Shown here piece after piece: positions 23,906 through 25,245 of a stretch of DNA of 25,245 bases (position 1 is its first letter; the number at the start of each line of letters is the position of its first letter). The notes under the pieces are model-generated. The model was not told the origin of the DNA and ran no database searches. It was given only the letters and a program-made list of their open reading frames with translations. Source of the DNA: Desulfobulbaceae bacterium UBA2213 (GTDB lineage: Bacteria > Desulfobacterota > Desulfobulbia > Desulfobulbales > Desulfocapsaceae); contig DCUN01000172.1 in the NCBI GenBank assembly GCA_002327225.1, forward strand, positions 9,397 to 34,641, read 5' to 3'. The translations under genes and the position numbers were made by a program.

Positions 23906-25245
23906 CAGGCTGCCGCCTCCCCGGCCGTGGTCTGGTGCTGATAAATGGTGCGATAGAAGGGGCTGCTTTCCAATAATTGCAGGTGGGTGCCCTGGGCCGC
24001 GATGCTCCCCTTCTCCATGACGATGATCCGGTCGGCCGAAAGCAGCGGGGCAACCCGGTGCGAGACCAGGATGCAGATCCGGCCCGGCAGCCAGCTGCCG
24101 AAATTCTCGATGATCTGATGCTCAGTATCGGTATCGACGGCGGAGAGTCCGTCGTCGATGATGACGATGGGGCGGTCCAGCAGCAGGGCCCGGGCCAGGG
24201 CGAGGCGCTGGCGCTGGCCGCCGGAGAGGAGCAGCCCTTTCTCCCCCACCCGTGACTGATAACCATCTTGAAAGGCCTCAATCTCTTTATGGATTCCCGC
24301 CGCCTGGGCCGCCTGCACGATCTCGGCATCACTTGCATCAGGACGGCCGAAAGCGATGTTGTTGCGGATGGTATCGGAGAAGAGGATAGTCTCCTGGGGC
24401 ACATAGGCGATCTTGGCCCGCAGTCCCGCCAGGGGTAGGCTATTATAATCGATCCCGGCCAGGAACAACCTGTCGTCCGGCACCGGATACAAACGGGCCA
24501 GAAGCTGGCACAGCGCCGACTTGCCGGAGCCGGTACGACCGACGATTCCCAGCAGGCCTGGGGCGATATCGAGACTCAGGTCGTGGAGGGCCATGGTATT
24601 CCGGCCGGCGTAGCTGAAAGAGAGATGACGGACGGACAGACTGGTGACGGCCGGCAGCGCTAAGGGGCTTGCGGGTTCGCGCAACAGCGGCTCCTCTTCC
24701 ATCACCCTGCTGATACGGTGCAGCGAGGTGATCCCGCGCTGAAAGAGGTTGGCCACCCAGCCCATGGCCATCATCGGCCAGGTCAACAGCCCCAGGTAGG
24801 TCATGAAGGCCACAAAGTCGCCAATGGAAATGGAGCCGGCAATGGTCAGCCGTCCCCCGAAGTAGAGGACCAGCAACAGGCTGGTACTGGCGATCAAGGT
24901 GGAAAAAGGCGTGAGGACTCCCTGGACCAGGGCCAGGCGGATATTGTTGTGCACAAACTCTTTCCCCATCCGGTCGAACTGCTCGGTCTGGCGCTCCTCC
25001 TGGGTATAGGCCTTAATCAGCCGGATGGCCACAAGGGTGGAACGGGCAAACTCGGTGAGATCGGAGAACTGCTCCTGGACCCGGTTATAGCGTTTATGAA
25101 GCATGGCCGAGAGCAATCCGGTCAGGATGGCCAGGACCGGCATGGGCGCCAGGGCCAGGAAGGTGAGACCGGGATGGATGTAGGCCATGAAAACAACGGC
25201 TGCGCCGGTCATCAGGAAGGCATCAATGAAGGAGACGATGCCCAT
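23905..25245 (-). CDS. ABC exporter half-transporter, MdlA-like, N-terminus outside window
   Basis: The frame is open to the last base. The ATG there aligns with an internal methionine of MdlA proteins, so about 130 N-terminal residues, including the first helices, are missing by truncation at the window edge. The visible 446 residues carry the later membrane helices and the ATPase domain: Walker A GRTGSGKS (236-243), signature LSGGQ (340-344), Walker B IVIIDD (360-365) and H396. Asp365 replaces the catalytic Glu, marking a degenerate ATP site formed with the FSAGQ signature of the partner. The other composite site uses this LSGGQ with the partner's intact Glu. MdlA-like proteins typically share this substitution. 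Confidence 0.9.
   Translation of the reverse strand: MGIVSFIDAFLMTGAAVVFMAYIHPGLTFLALAPMPVLAILTGLLSAMLHKRYNRVQEQFSDLTEFARSTLVAIRLIKAYTQEERQTEQFDRMGKEFVHNNIRLALVQGVLTPFSTLIASTSLLLVLYFGGRLTIAGSISIGDFVAFMTYLGLLTWPMMAMGWVANLFQRGITSLHRISRVMEEEPLLREPASPLALPAVTSLSVRHLSFSYAGRNTMALHDLSLDIAPGLLGIVGRTGSGKSALCQLLARLYPVPDDRLFLAGIDYNSLPLAGLRAKIAYVPQETILFSDTIRNNIAFGRPDASDAEIVQAAQAAGIHKEIEAFQDGYQSRVGEKGLLLSGGQRQRLALARALLLDRPIVIIDDGLSAVDTDTEHQIIENFGSWLPGRICILVSHRVAPLLSADRIIVMEKGSIAAQGTHLQLLESSPFYRTIYQHQTTAGEAAA

Overview
The window looks like chromosome from a Gram-negative, anaerobe-type proteobacterium. My best guess is Desulfobacterota (the former Deltaproteobacteria, perhaps Desulfobulbales-like). This rests on the outer-membrane genes (BamA, a second beta-barrel), a divergent DnaA, a BamA with an extra N-terminal domain, and the general protein style. 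No rRNA, tRNA, CRISPR array or intact transposase was seen. The affiliation is an inference, not a search result.

Layout. 1-1947 (+): C-terminal part of a membrane-anchored TPR protein, cut by the window edge. 2058-5978 (-): a complete polyamine ABC importer operon in the order potA-potB-potC-potD, with overlapping or near-abutting genes and a candidate promoter beside a near-perfect palindrome. 5979-6647: a gene-poor divergent region that also holds a strong sigma70-like promoter with an operator-like palindrome at its expected start site. 6648-7442 (+): a secreted outer-membrane beta-barrel of the Phenol_MetA_deg/transporter type. 7556-8875 (-): dnaA with altered Walker motifs. 8876-9536: an AT-rich intergenic region with DnaA-box-like 9-mers, a good candidate for oriC. 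9537-10310 (-): comF-like phosphoribosyltransferase with its own promoter and palindrome. 10636-15408 (+): an SDR-family epimerase/dehydratase and a PlsC-type acyltransferase (4-nt overlap), then bamA behind its own promoter and closed by a strong terminator. 15497-19854 (+): mfd followed by a translationally coupled YrfG-like HAD phosphatase. 19855-20185: three related hairpins, two of them inside 105-nt tandem repeats with a compensatory base-pair change. 20186-21862 (+): a Cache-domain chemoreceptor. 21863-22096: a short-repeat and inverted-repeat mosaic. 22097-25245 (-): an MdlA/MdlB-like heterodimeric ABC exporter pair, the upstream one cut by the window edge.

Together the genes cover polyamine uptake, replication initiation, envelope building (acyltransferase, BamA), transcription-coupled repair (Mfd), nucleotide or phosphate housekeeping, chemotaxis and export. 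Most coding sequence is ordinary core genome. The unusual material lies in the intergenic regions: the covarying tandem hairpins, the oriC candidate, several promoter-linked palindromes and the GGAATTCC/GGGAC repeat mosaic.
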